Origin: AG-12 sp027339635
GTDB lineage: Bacteria; Chloroflexota; Dormibacteria; Aeolococcales; Bog-877
Length of the DNA: 64,000 bases
Direction: 5' to 3'
Assembly: GCA_027339635.1 (NCBI GenBank)
Contig: DAHWNZ010000007.1
Location: 14,493-78,492 of the forward strand
Shown here: piece by piece, positions 8,651-17,585 of the stretch
Layout of the letters: every line of letters starts with the position of its first letter
How positions within the stretch are numbered: position 1 is the stretch's first letter
Made by a program: the position numbers and the translations under genes
Notes under the pieces: generated by a model
What the model was told of the DNA's origin: nothing
Database searches by the model: none
Seen by the model: only the letters and a program-made list of their open reading frames with translations

Positions 8651-9025
8651 GTGGCAGAGCCGATAGATCTGAGCGGGGTTCACGGGGAGCTGGATCGACT
8701 CAAGCGCCAGCTCTGTCACTGCCAGCTCCGGGGGGAATGCCTTGGTTGCAAGGGGGTGGAGATGATCCGGCAGCAGCTGGAGGCGGTGGTCGCGGCGGCC
8801 TCCCAGCCGGTGCTGCTCCAGGTCGCCCAGGAGACTGCGGCCAAGGACATGATGGACCAGTTCTCCAAGATGCAGGAACGGCTCATGGATGACCCTCAGA
8901 TCCGTCACGCGGCGGAGGCCTTCCAGGAACGGCTGCTGGAAGACCCGGAAGCCCGCCGCATGATCGAGGATCTCATGCGCCGGCTTGGCCAGGGCGGCGA
9001 AGAGGGCGGCAGCCCACCTTCGTGA
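8651..9025 (+). CDS. Small hypothetical protein with a CxC-x5-CxxC motif
   Basis: A 124-residue helical protein from a GTG start. Cys22, Cys24, Cys30 and Cys33 sit in LCHCQLRGECLGCKG, a tight four-Cys cluster that could bind zinc or an iron-sulfur centre. The rest is amphipathic helix rich in Met, Glu and Gln, with two similar helical units (KMQERLMDDPQIRHAAEAF and QERLLEDPEARRMIEDLMRR). I do not recognise a named family. It lies 24 bases behind the methyltransferase and overlaps the next start as GTGA, so it belongs to this operon. Confidence 0.7.
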   Translation: MAEPIDLSGVHGELDRLKRQLCHCQLRGECLGCKGVEMIRQQLEAVVAAASQPVLLQVAQETAAKDMMDQFSKMQERLMDDPQIRHAAEAFQERLLEDPEARRMIEDLMRRLGQGGEEGGSPPS

Positions 9026-9912
9026 ACCGCAGTCGGCGTTGCGTGCTGGTGTCTCCCGGGGGCAACGCTCGCATGGTGGCCCGGGCCGCCTCTACGCCCG
9101 CCGGGGAGGTCGTGCTCGACTTGGAGGATGCCGTCGCCCCTAGCCCAGAGGCCAAGGCAAAGGCGCGACAGGAGCTCGCCCGCCTGCTCGAATCCACCGA
9201 CTTCGGCGGCAGAACGGTTGCGGTGCGCATCAATGCGGTCGGCGGCAGGGAAGCGCTCGAGGACCTTCTCACCCTGATTCCGCGGGTCGGCGATCGGATC
9301 GACTGTCTGGTCATTCCCAAGGTGTCCAGTCCATCCCAGATCGGCTTCGTGGAGCACTGCCTGGAGGCGTTGGAGCAGGGTCGCGACCATCGCACGGGGC
9401 TGGAGATCCAGATCGAGGACCCCGTGGGGCTGGAAGCCCTTCCGGCGCTCGCCTCCTGCTCCGACCGTCTGGAGGCCCTGATATTCGGACCGGGAGACTT
9501 CGCAGCCGCCATGGGCATGCCGCAGACGACGATCGGTGGCCAGCCCGCCGGATATCCGGGTGACATCTGGCACTTCCCTCTTTTCAAGATCGCGGTTGCG
9601 GCCAGGGCCAGGGGTCTCCAGGTGGTTGACGGCCCCTACGCCGCCCTCGCTGACGAGCCCGGCCTCGAGCTCGCCTGCCAGCGGGCGGCGGCACTCGGGC
9701 TGGATGGCAAGTGGGCGATCCACCCGAGTCAGGTTGCGACCATCGAGCGGCTGATGGCTCCCAGCACGGCGCAGGTGCAAAGGGCTAGGGAGGTGCTGGC
9801 GCAGGTGGCCGGCGCGGGCGGCGCGTCACGGTTGGGCGAGGAGATGGTCGATGAGGCCAATCGCCGCATGGCGGAGGCTGTCATGCAGCGCAGCGGGGAG
9901 GAATCGGGTTGA
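9022..9912 (+). CDS. CitE-like acyl-CoA lyase (HpcH/HpaI aldolase family)
   Basis: A 296-residue TIM-barrel protein of the citrate-lyase-beta-like family that cleaves or forms beta-hydroxyacyl-CoA or related C-C bonds with Mg2+. VVLDLEDAVAP holds the conserved metal/substrate acidic pair, RINAVGG the conserved Arg, IEDPVGLEAL the second acidic segment, and LIFGPGDFAAAMG the Gly/Asp loop. KWAIHPSQ is typical of the C-terminal region. There are no citrate lyase alpha or gamma genes here, so it is a stand-alone CitE-like protein such as an (S)-citramalyl- or malyl-CoA lyase. The GTG start overlaps the upstream stop. Confidence 0.85.
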   Translation: MNRSRRCVLVSPGGNARMVARAASTPAGEVVLDLEDAVAPSPEAKAKARQELARLLESTDFGGRTVAVRINAVGGREALEDLLTLIPRVGDRIDCLVIPKVSSPSQIGFVEHCLEALEQGRDHRTGLEIQIEDPVGLEALPALASCSDRLEALIFGPGDFAAAMGMPQTTIGGQPAGYPGDIWHFPLFKIAVAARARGLQVVDGPYAALADEPGLELACQRAAALGLDGKWAIHPSQVATIERLMAPSTAQVQRAREVLAQVAGAGGASRLGEEMVDEANRRMAEAVMQRSGEESG

Positions 9913-11057
9913 GTGGAGCCGAGCCCTCGCGCCCCAGGCTGTCCCAGGCGACCAGGGTTGTGCACGGATCTGGGTTTCGTGACGAGAGGTCGGGAGCGGT
10001 CACTCCGCCTCTGAGCGTCTCGGCCACCTTCGACCATGCCAATCCGCTCGGCCTGAGTTACGGCCGGGACCACAACCCGACCTGGGCCCTGCTGGAGGCG
10101 GCGGTGGCAGACCTGGAGGAGGCGCCGGGCTGCGTCAGTTTCGCCTCGGGAATGGCCGGGGTGGCGGCCGTGCTCGATCTCATCTCCATCGGCTCCAAGA
10201 CGGTGATCGCCAGGGACTCCTACACGGGCAGCCGGCTGTTGCTGGAGAGCCTTAGGGCCGGAGGTCGATTCGCCGTGGAGATGGTGCATGCGACCGACCT
10301 GGAGCAGCTCGCCCGGGCCGCCCGGGGAGCCTCCCTGATCTGGGTCGAGACCCTGGGCAATCCGCTCCTCACCGTGCCCGACCTGGCGGCGGCGGCGGAA
10401 ATAGCCCACGCCGCCGGGGCCCTGCTGGCCGTCGACAACACTCTGGCCACGCCCCTGCTGTGCCAGCCGCTAACGTTGGGGGCCGACCTGGTGGTGCACT
10501 CAGCGTCCAAGTTCATAGGAGGACATGACGACCTCATTCTGGGCGTGGTCGCGGCCCGCGACCCGACCCTCCTGACGCGGCTCCAGCGCTACCGCACCAG
10601 CTTTGGCGCCTCTCCCGGCCAGTTGGAGGCCTGGCTCGCCCTGCGCGGGCTCAAGACTCTGGACGTCAGGTTACGCCGGCAGATGGAGACCGCCCGCTGG
10701 CTGGCGCAGGAGCTGTCAGCTCGCACCGCGATCACCAGGGTGCACTATCCCGGTCTGCCTGACCATCCCCAGCACGACCTGGCGACTCAGCGACTCCGGG
10801 GTGGATACGGGTCGATGGTGTCCATCGATTTGGGAGCCACGAAGGAGCGCACCGAGCGGTTCTGTGCGGCGACCAGAGTGTGGGTCAATGCCACCAGCCT
10901 GGGGTCGGTCGGATCCCTGCTGGAGCGCAGAGGGCGCTGGGAGGGCGAGGAGCATCTACCCGCGGGCCTGGTGCGCCTCTCGGTGGGACTAGAGGGGAGG
11001 GAGGACCTGCTGGCCGATCTCGATCAGGCGCTGGCGGCAGCCGATCTGCCGGGCTGA
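9909..11057 (+). CDS. Cys/Met-metabolism PLP-dependent enzyme (cystathionine gamma-synthase/lyase family)
   Basis: A 382-residue fold-type I PLP enzyme of the trans-sulfuration family. The Schiff-base lysine is Lys201 in VVHSASKFIGGHDD, and LLAVDNTLATP gives the cofactor Asp. Family members include cystathionine synthases and lyases, methionine gamma-lyase and O-acetylhomoserine sulfhydrylase, which cannot be separated by eye. The TTG start overlaps the CitE stop as TTGA. Its 3' end overlaps the convergent TetR gene by 34 bases. Confidence 0.87.
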   Translation: MSGAEPSRPRLSQATRVVHGSGFRDERSGAVTPPLSVSATFDHANPLGLSYGRDHNPTWALLEAAVADLEEAPGCVSFASGMAGVAAVLDLISIGSKTVIARDSYTGSRLLLESLRAGGRFAVEMVHATDLEQLARAARGASLIWVETLGNPLLTVPDLAAAAEIAHAAGALLAVDNTLATPLLCQPLTLGADLVVHSASKFIGGHDDLILGVVAARDPTLLTRLQRYRTSFGASPGQLEAWLALRGLKTLDVRLRRQMETARWLAQELSARTAITRVHYPGLPDHPQHDLATQRLRGGYGSMVSIDLGATKERTERFCAATRVWVNATSLGSVGSLLERRGRWEGEEHLPAGLVRLSVGLEGREDLLADLDQALAAADLPG

Positions 11058-11677
11058 TCGCGGGCCGCCCTCAGCATGGCTCCCACCAATTCCAGGATGG
11101 CCTCACGGACCGCCTTGGGATCCAGCTCGTCTCCGGCCACGGCCCAATCGACTACGGCGCCGTCCAGCGCCATCGCGATCGCCCGGGCGAAGCGGGCGAC
11201 CGGCAGCCCCTGGGGGAGCTCCCCAGCAGCGATGCGGCTCTCGATGAAGCTGGTGATGAAGCTGTTGATGACATCTCGCCTCAGCAGCAATGAGGTCCGT
11301 ACCAGTTCATTGGCGGGCGCCTCTGCCAGCGCGCTGAGGAGAAGCCCGGCGCCACCATCGGACGAGAGGCGACTCAGGTAGTAGTCGACCGCTCGCTCCA
11401 GCCACAGGCGGGGATCGGAGATCCGGGAGAGCTCGAGCCGCAAGCCCTCCGCCTCGGCCCTGGTCTGGGCGCTGCATATCTCGGTGTAGAGCTCGACCTT
11501 GCTCCTGAAGTAGCGGTAGAGCAGCCCTACCGAGATGCCGCACTCGGCAGCTATGTCGGGGACGCTGGTGCCCTGCAAGCCTGATCTGGCGAAGGCGCGG
11601 GCCGCGCCGTCAAGAATCCGCTGGCGGACCAGGTCGGCGTGGGACGGAACCTCGGCTTCTCGCTCGACGATGCTCAC
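11024..11677 (-). CDS. TetR/AcrR-family transcriptional repressor
   Basis: The N-terminal helix-turn-helix (RQRILDGAARAFARSGLQG through GLLYRYFRSKVELY) is a textbook TetR domain; the C-terminal helical ligand domain follows. I start it at a GTG at 11677 behind GGAAG (217 residues) because an upstream in-frame ATG at 11737 falls inside the palindromic operator. It is divergent from the MMPL transporter and most likely represses that transporter and itself, responding to a small hydrophobic ligand. Confidence 0.88.
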   Translation of the reverse strand: MSIVEREAEVPSHADLVRQRILDGAARAFARSGLQGTSVPDIAAECGISVGLLYRYFRSKVELYTEICSAQTRAEAEGLRLELSRISDPRLWLERAVDYYLSRLSSDGGAGLLLSALAEAPANELVRTSLLLRRDVINSFITSFIESRIAAGELPQGLPVARFARAIAMALDGAVVDWAVAGDELDPKAVREAILELVGAMLRAARDQPGRSAAASA

Positions 11678-11724
11678 TCTCCCGCCGCTTCCAGAGAACT
11701 CCCACCTGCTACCCTGGCAGTCTA

Positions 11725-11746
11725 CATGAATGAACATTCATTCATG
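11725..11746. promoter_or_regulatory. Palindromic TetR-type operator between the repressor and the MMPL exporter
   Basis: CATGAATGAA, two bases, then TTCATTCATG is a perfect 10-bp inverted repeat in the divergent intergenic region. It contains the TGAATGA half-site pattern common in operators of TetR repressors of transport or fatty-acid genes. Its position between the two starts suits autorepression together with control of the transporter. Confidence 0.82.
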
Positions 11747-11786
11747 AGTCCCGTGATCCACCTCAGATAGCCTGGGAGTAGAGCCG

Positions 11787-14072
11787 ATGTTTTCAAGGCT
11801 GGGAAGCTTCGACATCCGCCACCGCCGGATCATCCCCCTCGCCGCCATCGCCCTCATGCTCCTCATGCTGGGCCTGTCCGGCCCGTTCGGGGGGCAGCTG
11901 TCGGCGGGCGGGTTCAGCGTGCCTGGTTCGCCGAGCCAGCGCGCCACGACCCTTCTCGCCAGGTACTTTGGAGCGGCCACCACGCAGCTGCTCCTGGTGT
12001 ACCGAAGCCCTCTCCCGGATGCTTCAACGGAGGCGGTTCAGGCCAAGGTCGAGTCCAGCTTCAAACGGCTCGCCGCACGACCCCAAGTCGCCAGCGTCCT
12101 CGACTACAGCAACACCCGCCAGGCGTTGTTCATAGGCGGTGGCGGACACGACACGTTCGCGGTTGTCAACCTCAAGCTGAGCGAGACCAAGGCCACCGAT
12201 GAGCTGCCCCGCCTGGAGTCCTACTTGATACGGCCGACAGGCCTGCAGATGTGGGTTACAGGGGCGCCGGCGATCGACGCCTTGTACAACACCGCCCTGG
12301 AAAGGCAGCTCAAGAAGGCCGAGTTGATCGCTCTGCCGATCTCACTGCTGCTCCTTCTGATCGTGTTCGGGTCGGTGCTGGCAGCGTTATTGCCGCTCCT
12401 GATCGCCGGGATCGCGGTGCCGACGGCGCTCGGAATCATCGGTCTGCTCTCGGCCCACATCTCGATGTCGATCTTTGTGACCAATGTCGCCACCATCGTC
12501 GGGCTGGGACTGTCCATCGACTACTCGCTGTTCTTCGTGAAGCGGTATCGGGAGGAGCTCAGCCATTCGGACGTCGCCACTGCGGTCAGGGCGGCGACGG
12601 CCAGTGCAGGCAAGGCGGTCGCCATATCCGGCACCGCGGTCGCGGTGGGGCTGAGCTCCCTCACCCTGTTCCCAACGTCAGCTCTCTCCAGCATGGGGAT
12701 CGGCGGTGTCGTGGTGGTCGCGTGCACCCTGCTCTTCGCGCTGACCGCGTTGCCGGCGGTGCTGGCCCTGCTGGGGCCGAGGATCAACAGGTTCAGCATC
12801 CGGCGGAGCCTCCATCGGGCGAGCTCCCCGGCTGACCACCACTCCAGCTTCTGGGGCTGGGTGGCGACCCGGGTGATGCGCCACCCTATCGCGATCGCGC
12901 TACCCATCGCGGTCATCCTGCTCGCCGCCGGCACCCCGTTTCTCAGCCTCCGCCTGTCCACCGGGAGCAGCGTGAGCGAGATTCCTCAGGGTCCCGCCCA
13001 CACCGGCTATGCGATCCTGGCCGACTCCTTCCCCCAGGCTGGTGGGATTGACGACATGAATCTGGTCTTGCGCTATGGCCATGGCCTTGGAGGACGCCTT
13101 GGCGCCGGCCAGGAAGCCGCCCTGGGAGCCTACCTTGCCCGGATACGTGCGCTGCCCGGGGTGGAGGGTATCGACGGCGTCCTTAACCCGCCGCCCGGGC
13201 TTAGCCAGGCGGCATACCTGAAGGAGCTTCAGCTGCCGGGGGGACTGCGGCCCACTGCCGTGACCACCTACATCAAGTCGAACATCCGCGGGCCAATCGC
13301 CCAGTTCGAGGTTGCCAACAGCTTCGGCCCGGACTCCAAGTCGGGAGCCAACCTGGTCCATGCGATCAGGGCCATCCCCGGCCCCCCCGGCACCACGGCG
13401 TTGCTGGCCGGTGGTGCGGCGCAGTCGGTGGATTTCATCAACGCCTTTGCCAAGACGATCCCGTGGGCGGTGCTCCTGGTGGTGGCGGTGACGATGCTGG
13501 TGCTCTTCCTGACCTTCGGTTCTGTGGTCCTGCCGGTCAAGGCGGTGCTGATGAGCATGATCTCGATCAGCGCCGCCTTTGGAGCGATGGTCTGGATCTT
13601 CCAGCAGGGCCATCTCTCGAACATTCTTGGATTCACGCCACCCGGGTCGATAACGGCGACCGACCCGGTGCTGATGTTTGCCATCCTGTTTGGCCTCTCC
13701 ATGGACTACGAGGTGTTCTTGTTGACCAGGATCAGGGAGCGCTACCTGGAGACAGGTGACAATCGGCGCTCCGTGGCGGAGGGGCTGGCCGCGACCGGAG
13801 GCGTGATCAGCTCGGCGGCCCTGATCATGATCACAGTCTTCGCCGCCTTCGCACTTGGCCACGTGCTCGACATCCAGATCCTCGGGGTGGGCATGGCCAT
13901 CGCGGTCGCCGTGGACGCGACCCTGGTCCGGGGGGTGATGGTCCCGGCGCTGATGAGGCTGCTGGGTCCGCTGAACTGGTGGGCCCCCAGGGGGGTCAAA
14001 TCGTGGGTGGCCCGGCTCGGCTTCTACGAGGAGCCTCGTGCCGATCTGCGTCCCGAGGTGGGGACCAGCTGA
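11787..14072 (+). CDS. MMPL/RND-superfamily transporter
   Basis: A 761-residue inner-membrane protein with the duplicated MMPL architecture. There is one N-terminal helix (about 17-35), an extracytoplasmic loop, then five helices including GLGLSIDYSLFFVKRYREE. A second loop follows, then a second five-helix bundle with LFGLSMDYEVFLLTRIRERY. The two (L/M)DY motifs are the proton-relay Asp/Tyr pairs of MmpL exporters. Substrates of relatives are lipids, siderophores or drugs. Control by the divergent TetR suggests inducible export of a hydrophobic compound. Confidence 0.9.
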   Translation: MFSRLGSFDIRHRRIIPLAAIALMLLMLGLSGPFGGQLSAGGFSVPGSPSQRATTLLARYFGAATTQLLLVYRSPLPDASTEAVQAKVESSFKRLAARPQVASVLDYSNTRQALFIGGGGHDTFAVVNLKLSETKATDELPRLESYLIRPTGLQMWVTGAPAIDALYNTALERQLKKAELIALPISLLLLLIVFGSVLAALLPLLIAGIAVPTALGIIGLLSAHISMSIFVTNVATIVGLGLSIDYSLFFVKRYREELSHSDVATAVRAATASAGKAVAISGTAVAVGLSSLTLFPTSALSSMGIGGVVVVACTLLFALTALPAVLALLGPRINRFSIRRSLHRASSPADHHSSFWGWVATRVMRHPIAIALPIAVILLAAGTPFLSLRLSTGSSVSEIPQGPAHTGYAILADSFPQAGGIDDMNLVLRYGHGLGGRLGAGQEAALGAYLARIRALPGVEGIDGVLNPPPGLSQAAYLKELQLPGGLRPTAVTTYIKSNIRGPIAQFEVANSFGPDSKSGANLVHAIRAIPGPPGTTALLAGGAAQSVDFINAFAKTIPWAVLLVVAVTMLVLFLTFGSVVLPVKAVLMSMISISAAFGAMVWIFQQGHLSNILGFTPPGSITATDPVLMFAILFGLSMDYEVFLLTRIRERYLETGDNRRSVAEGLAATGGVISSAALIMITVFAAFALGHVLDIQILGVGMAIAVAVDATLVRGVMVPALMRLLGPLNWWAPRGVKSWVARLGFYEEPRADLRPEVGTS

Positions 14073-14574
14073 GGGGGAGCCGGCACCGGCGGATGAGCCC
14101 AGGATCGGCTGGTCCGATTCCGCTCCAGATCAGCTGTGGTCCGCTGGCGGCTGGTTCCCCAAAGGCCCGGCCGCCATCGCGGTTGCTCGGGAGGGCGCGG
14201 CGCCGTCCCGAGCCTGCGAGATGGGGACCATGTCGACTGCACCCCCTGCGGTCCAGTCCCCACTGGGCCCTGGGGTCGGATGGGCCAGCGGCCGTGGCCG
14301 TGATCCAGGAGGTGGCAGGACCAGAGGGCTGCTCTCCGGGCTCCGGGCCAGCTCTTGGGCAGCACGGTCACCCGGCCCGACCGGCGCGGACTGAAAGCGC
14401 GCCACACCGGCCAAGGCCGGCCCCAATCGAGATGCGCTGAAGGATTCCAGCGGCGTTCGTGAGACGCGAACCGGGCGCGAAAGCGGACCGGAACACAGGA
14501 ACCGTCTGCATCCGCCAACGAAATCCGGTCATCTTTGCCAAGTCGTTGGCCCAGGCCACATAATCAAGGTCGTG
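14073..14574. other. Intergenic stretch without a supported gene
   Basis: About 500 bases follow the MMPL stop. Open frames on both strands here are Pro/Arg/Gly-rich with no motif or good start. The last 30 bases include AATCAAGG, the probable ribosome-site region of the next small gene. I see no tRNA, repeat or clear terminator. Confidence 0.5.
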
Positions 14575-14913
14575 ATGGCGGTCACCGAGGAGAAGACCGA
14601 TCGGCGGGACATGCTGCGCCGTCTGGATGACATCCTGGAAGCGCTGGAGCAGCTGAACCTAAGCGAGGCCGCGGCGCTGCCGGAGCGGGTGGTGCGCTCC
14701 CTTGCCGCCCATGAGATTCCGGTCGAGGATGGCGTCGAGATCAGGGTCCTGATCGAGCGGGTGTGGCGCAAACAGGAGGCCCACATGCTCAACCCACGCC
14801 AGGACCGTCGCAAGAACAGCTCCCGGCGCACCACTCCCCGGCGTCCCCCGGGCCACGACGTTATCGAGAGCATCCTCCGGCAGACCGGCCCGGGAGACTC
14901 TGGACGTTATTGA
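14575..14913 (+). CDS. Small charged hypothetical protein
   Basis: A 112-residue protein starting ATG behind AAGG. The first 75 residues are Leu/Glu-rich helix (DMLRRLDDILEALEQLNLSE) and look like a genuine soluble helical domain. A basic tail (RQDRRKNSSRRTTPRR) follows, which may bind nucleic acid. Family not recognised. It is convergent with the MFS gene downstream. Confidence 0.55.
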   Translation: MAVTEEKTDRRDMLRRLDDILEALEQLNLSEAAALPERVVRSLAAHEIPVEDGVEIRVLIERVWRKQEAHMLNPRQDRRKNSSRRTTPRRPPGHDVIESILRQTGPGDSGRY

Positions 14914-14934
14914 CACCGGGCCTCGCGGACCTGG

Positions 14935-16260
14935 TCAGCCGAATAGCTGTGGCTTGGAATGCTGCTCGGTCTTGGACATCAGGAGCAGGCCGAATAGTCC
15001 CACGACCGCGATGACGGCGAGAATCTCAAACGATCCCGCGAGGTTGCGGTAGGAACTGAGCGCCAGCAGGCCGATGACCAAAGGGCCGATGGCCTGACCC
15101 CCGGTGGAGCCGAGGCCCCACACGAAGGCATTGGCGGTGGTGGACCCGCCCTTGGGAACGTAGTCGGCCACGAGCGACATGAGCAGCGGGAAGCCGCTGA
15201 AGTTGAACACCCCGAAGGCGCCCAGGAGCACCAGCCCCAGGGCACCTCCCGTGTGCAGGTAGCCGAAGGTGGTCGCGGCCGCCCCCAAAGTCGCCACTGC
15301 CAGCATGAGGCGCTTGTCAACACGATCAGCGAGCAGCCCGAACACCGGCTGCCCGACGATTCCCCCCGCGTACAGCAAGGTCACCATCAGGCCCAGCTCG
15401 GTCGAGAGCCCGAGGCTCCTCTCCCTGGTGAAGTAGGTGGGCAGCCATGCCACCATGCCCGTGAAGGCGACCGATCGCAGCAGCGACACCACAGTCAAGA
15501 TCGTCACATTCCTGTCGAGCCACCCGCCCTTGGCCGCTGAGGGCCGCTGGGCCCGACGCGGCGACCGCGGGGCGGCATCCGTGCGAGCCATCCAGAGCAG
15601 GGCCGCCGCTCCGGTTGCGATCACCGCGAAGACCACCAAGGCTGAGGCCTGGGAGGCCAGGAGGCCGGTCACTGAGAAGAAGATCGTGGGATACAGAGCC
15701 CTCCCCAGGCTCCCCAGGGCGCCGTTGGCGCCCAGAGCTCGGGCGCGGTTCGCGGGTGCGAAGGCATCCGTGATCAGGGTTGCGCCCAGCGGGTGGTAGG
15801 TCGAGCTGCCGACACCGGCGACGAGCGCCGCCATCAGGGCCAGGGCGACCCGGAGCGCCGCCCCGTCGACCTTCGCCGCCGCGAAGAACAGCGTCAGCCC
15901 CGCGGCCAGCCCCAGGATTCCCAAAGCCATCTTGGCGCCCCGACTTCCCGCCCGGTCGGCGAGCCGTCCCACCGCGATTCCGGCCAAGGCTGAGCTCAAA
16001 TAGAAGACGGTCAGCATCACCGTGACTTCGGTGGCGGACAGGTGGCCGCGGCTGGCCAACCGGTCGGCCATGACCGGGATGAAGAAGACGGTCCCGTCGT
16101 TGACGAAGTGAGCCAGGGAGGTGGTGCCCAGGACCGCCCAGCGACCCTCCCGGGAAGGAGCCCCTGCATCCGAGGGGCCGGGTTCGCCCGAGCCCGGAGT
16201 CGGCCCCTCGAATACGAAAGCAGTCGCCGTCTGCACTGGTTCCACTGGTCGCTCGGTCAC
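14935..16260 (-). CDS. MFS transporter, 12 membrane segments
   Basis: A 441-residue major facilitator protein. After a roughly 40-residue Pro/Gly-rich cytoplasmic leader come helices with the MFS motif A (VGRLADRAGSRGAK) between segments 2 and 3, and a second copy (FGLLADRVDKRLML) between 8 and 9. Sequence flavour is that of fosmidomycin-resistance or sugar-phosphate antiporter-like exporters (HFVNDGTVFFIPVMADR near the N-terminus). A palindrome in its upstream region may be an operator. Substrate unknown. Confidence 0.85.
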   Translation of the reverse strand: MTERPVEPVQTATAFVFEGPTPGSGEPGPSDAGAPSREGRWAVLGTTSLAHFVNDGTVFFIPVMADRLASRGHLSATEVTVMLTVFYLSSALAGIAVGRLADRAGSRGAKMALGILGLAAGLTLFFAAAKVDGAALRVALALMAALVAGVGSSTYHPLGATLITDAFAPANRARALGANGALGSLGRALYPTIFFSVTGLLASQASALVVFAVIATGAAALLWMARTDAAPRSPRRAQRPSAAKGGWLDRNVTILTVVSLLRSVAFTGMVAWLPTYFTRERSLGLSTELGLMVTLLYAGGIVGQPVFGLLADRVDKRLMLAVATLGAAATTFGYLHTGGALGLVLLGAFGVFNFSGFPLLMSLVADYVPKGGSTTANAFVWGLGSTGGQAIGPLVIGLLALSSYRNLAGSFEILAVIAVVGLFGLLLMSKTEQHSKPQLFG

Positions 16261-16295
16261 TTCAGCTCCTTGGGCGGGCGCCCTTCCGGGCTCGG

Positions 16296-16311
16296 TGTAG
16301 TTGTCACTACA
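16296..16311. promoter_or_regulatory. Inverted repeat in the divergent MFS / proline dehydrogenase intergenic region
   Basis: TGTAGT, four bases, ACTACA is a perfect 6-bp inverted repeat. On the minus strand TATATT immediately precedes it and could be the -10 of the MFS promoter, which would place the palindrome at the start site as expected for a repressor operator. The rest of the roughly 340-base divergent region to 16599 holds no gene. Confidence 0.45.
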
Positions 16312-16599
16312 ATATAGCTCTCCACCTCAATCGCGGTGCAAACAGCCCGGCCCGCGGCGACACGCCCCGAGGTTGCCAGCGTGACTTCTGATCTAGGGCC
16401 CGGCTTCGAGGGCCGTGAGTCCAAGCCGGGCATCTCAAGGCGATAAGCTGGATTCCATAGTTGGGGCTCCGAGGATTGTGAGGAGGTGGGCGGCACCGCA
16501 GATGGCCTGCACAATTGCTGTCAAGGTGGCACCCCAGTTCGGTGGGGAGACCTCGGAAGCTCAACCGTTCGGCCCGATCCATCCATAGGAGAAGCGACC

Positions 16600-17526
16600 T
16601 TGTCACTGAACAGCGCGGCCCGGGCGGCGATCCTCGTGACCGCCAACAACGGAGCCACCGAACGTTTCATGAGTCGGTACGGGATGCGCCTGGGAGCCTC
16701 CCGGTTCGTCGCCGGGGAGACCATGGACGAGTGCATCAGGATCATCCAGGACCTGAACCAGCAGGGGTTCAAGTGCAACGCCACCGAACTCGGCGAGGCG
16801 GTTGACAACGAGACGGACGCCGCCCGCGCGGTGGAGGACTACGAGGCTCTGCTGAGGCGGATGGCGGCCGAGAAGCTGAACGCCAATGTCGCGATCAAGC
16901 CAACCCTGATGGGGCTCGCCATCGACGAGGATCTGGCCGAACGCAACATGTCCCATCTGCTCGAGGTCGCGCGCGAGCTGGGGATGTTCATGCGCATGGA
17001 CATGGAGGAGTCGGCCCGGGTCGAACCCACGTTGAGGATGTACCGCAGGCTGAGGGAGCGGGGATTCGGCAACGTCGGGGCGGTGCTGCAGTCGTACCTC
17101 TACCGGTCGGCCGCCGACCTCGACTCCCTGCTGCCCCTGGCACCCAATCTGCGCCTGGTCAAGGGTGCCTACCTGGAGAGCGCCGAGGTCGCGTATCCGA
17201 GCAAGGTCGACGTCGACCGCAACTACGTGCGGCTCATGGAGGCGGCCCTGCTGGGCGACGGCTACACCGCCATCGCCACCCACGACGAGCGCATGATCGA
17301 GCACGCCATCGGCTTCATTCGGCGTCACGGGATCGGCCGCGACCGCTTCGAGTTCCAGATGCTCTATGGCGTTAGGCCGCAGCTGCAGAGGTCCCTGCTG
17401 GCCAGAGGCTTCACCGTGCTGGTGGCCACGTCGTACGGGACCCATTGGTACCCGTTCTTCATGCGCCGGTTGGCCGAGCGGCCGGCGAACCTGCTCTTCC
17501 TCGCCCGCAACATGGTCCGCCGCTGA
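16600..17526 (+). CDS. Proline dehydrogenase, monofunctional FAD enzyme
   Basis: Oxidises L-proline to delta-1-pyrroline-5-carboxylate, passing electrons through FAD to the quinone pool. The 308-residue barrel has the expected strands: NVAIKPTLMGL, FMRMDMEESARVEPTL, VGAVLQSYLYRSAADL, LRLVKGAYLESAEVAYPSK and FQMLYGVRPQLQ. The C-terminal FFMRRLAERPANLLF is the substrate-carboxylate Arg pair. A TTG start at 16600 sits exactly eight bases behind AGGAG; the longer frame upstream is not protein-like. It is the first gene of an operon with P5C dehydrogenase. Some family members also accept hydroxyproline. Confidence 0.93.
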   Translation: MSLNSAARAAILVTANNGATERFMSRYGMRLGASRFVAGETMDECIRIIQDLNQQGFKCNATELGEAVDNETDAARAVEDYEALLRRMAAEKLNANVAIKPTLMGLAIDEDLAERNMSHLLEVARELGMFMRMDMEESARVEPTLRMYRRLRERGFGNVGAVLQSYLYRSAADLDSLLPLAPNLRLVKGAYLESAEVAYPSKVDVDRNYVRLMEAALLGDGYTAIATHDERMIEHAIGFIRRHGIGRDRFEFQMLYGVRPQLQRSLLARGFTVLVATSYGTHWYPFFMRRLAERPANLLFLARNMVRR

Positions 17527-17585
17527 GCGCCGGCGGTGCCCCCGAAATCGTCCGCAACAAGCCAAATCATCAGGAGCCCAACCAA

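Noticed and set aside
12900..13862. 320-codon minus-strand frame inside the MMPL gene
   Set aside because: His/Gln/Asp/Arg-rich shadow; the plus strand encodes clear transmembrane helices with MMPL motifs.
16296..16600. Riboswitch upstream of the proline operon
   Set aside because: Apart from one short palindrome close to the MFS side I found no conserved riboswitch core, and the operon has an ordinary AGGAG-TTG start.
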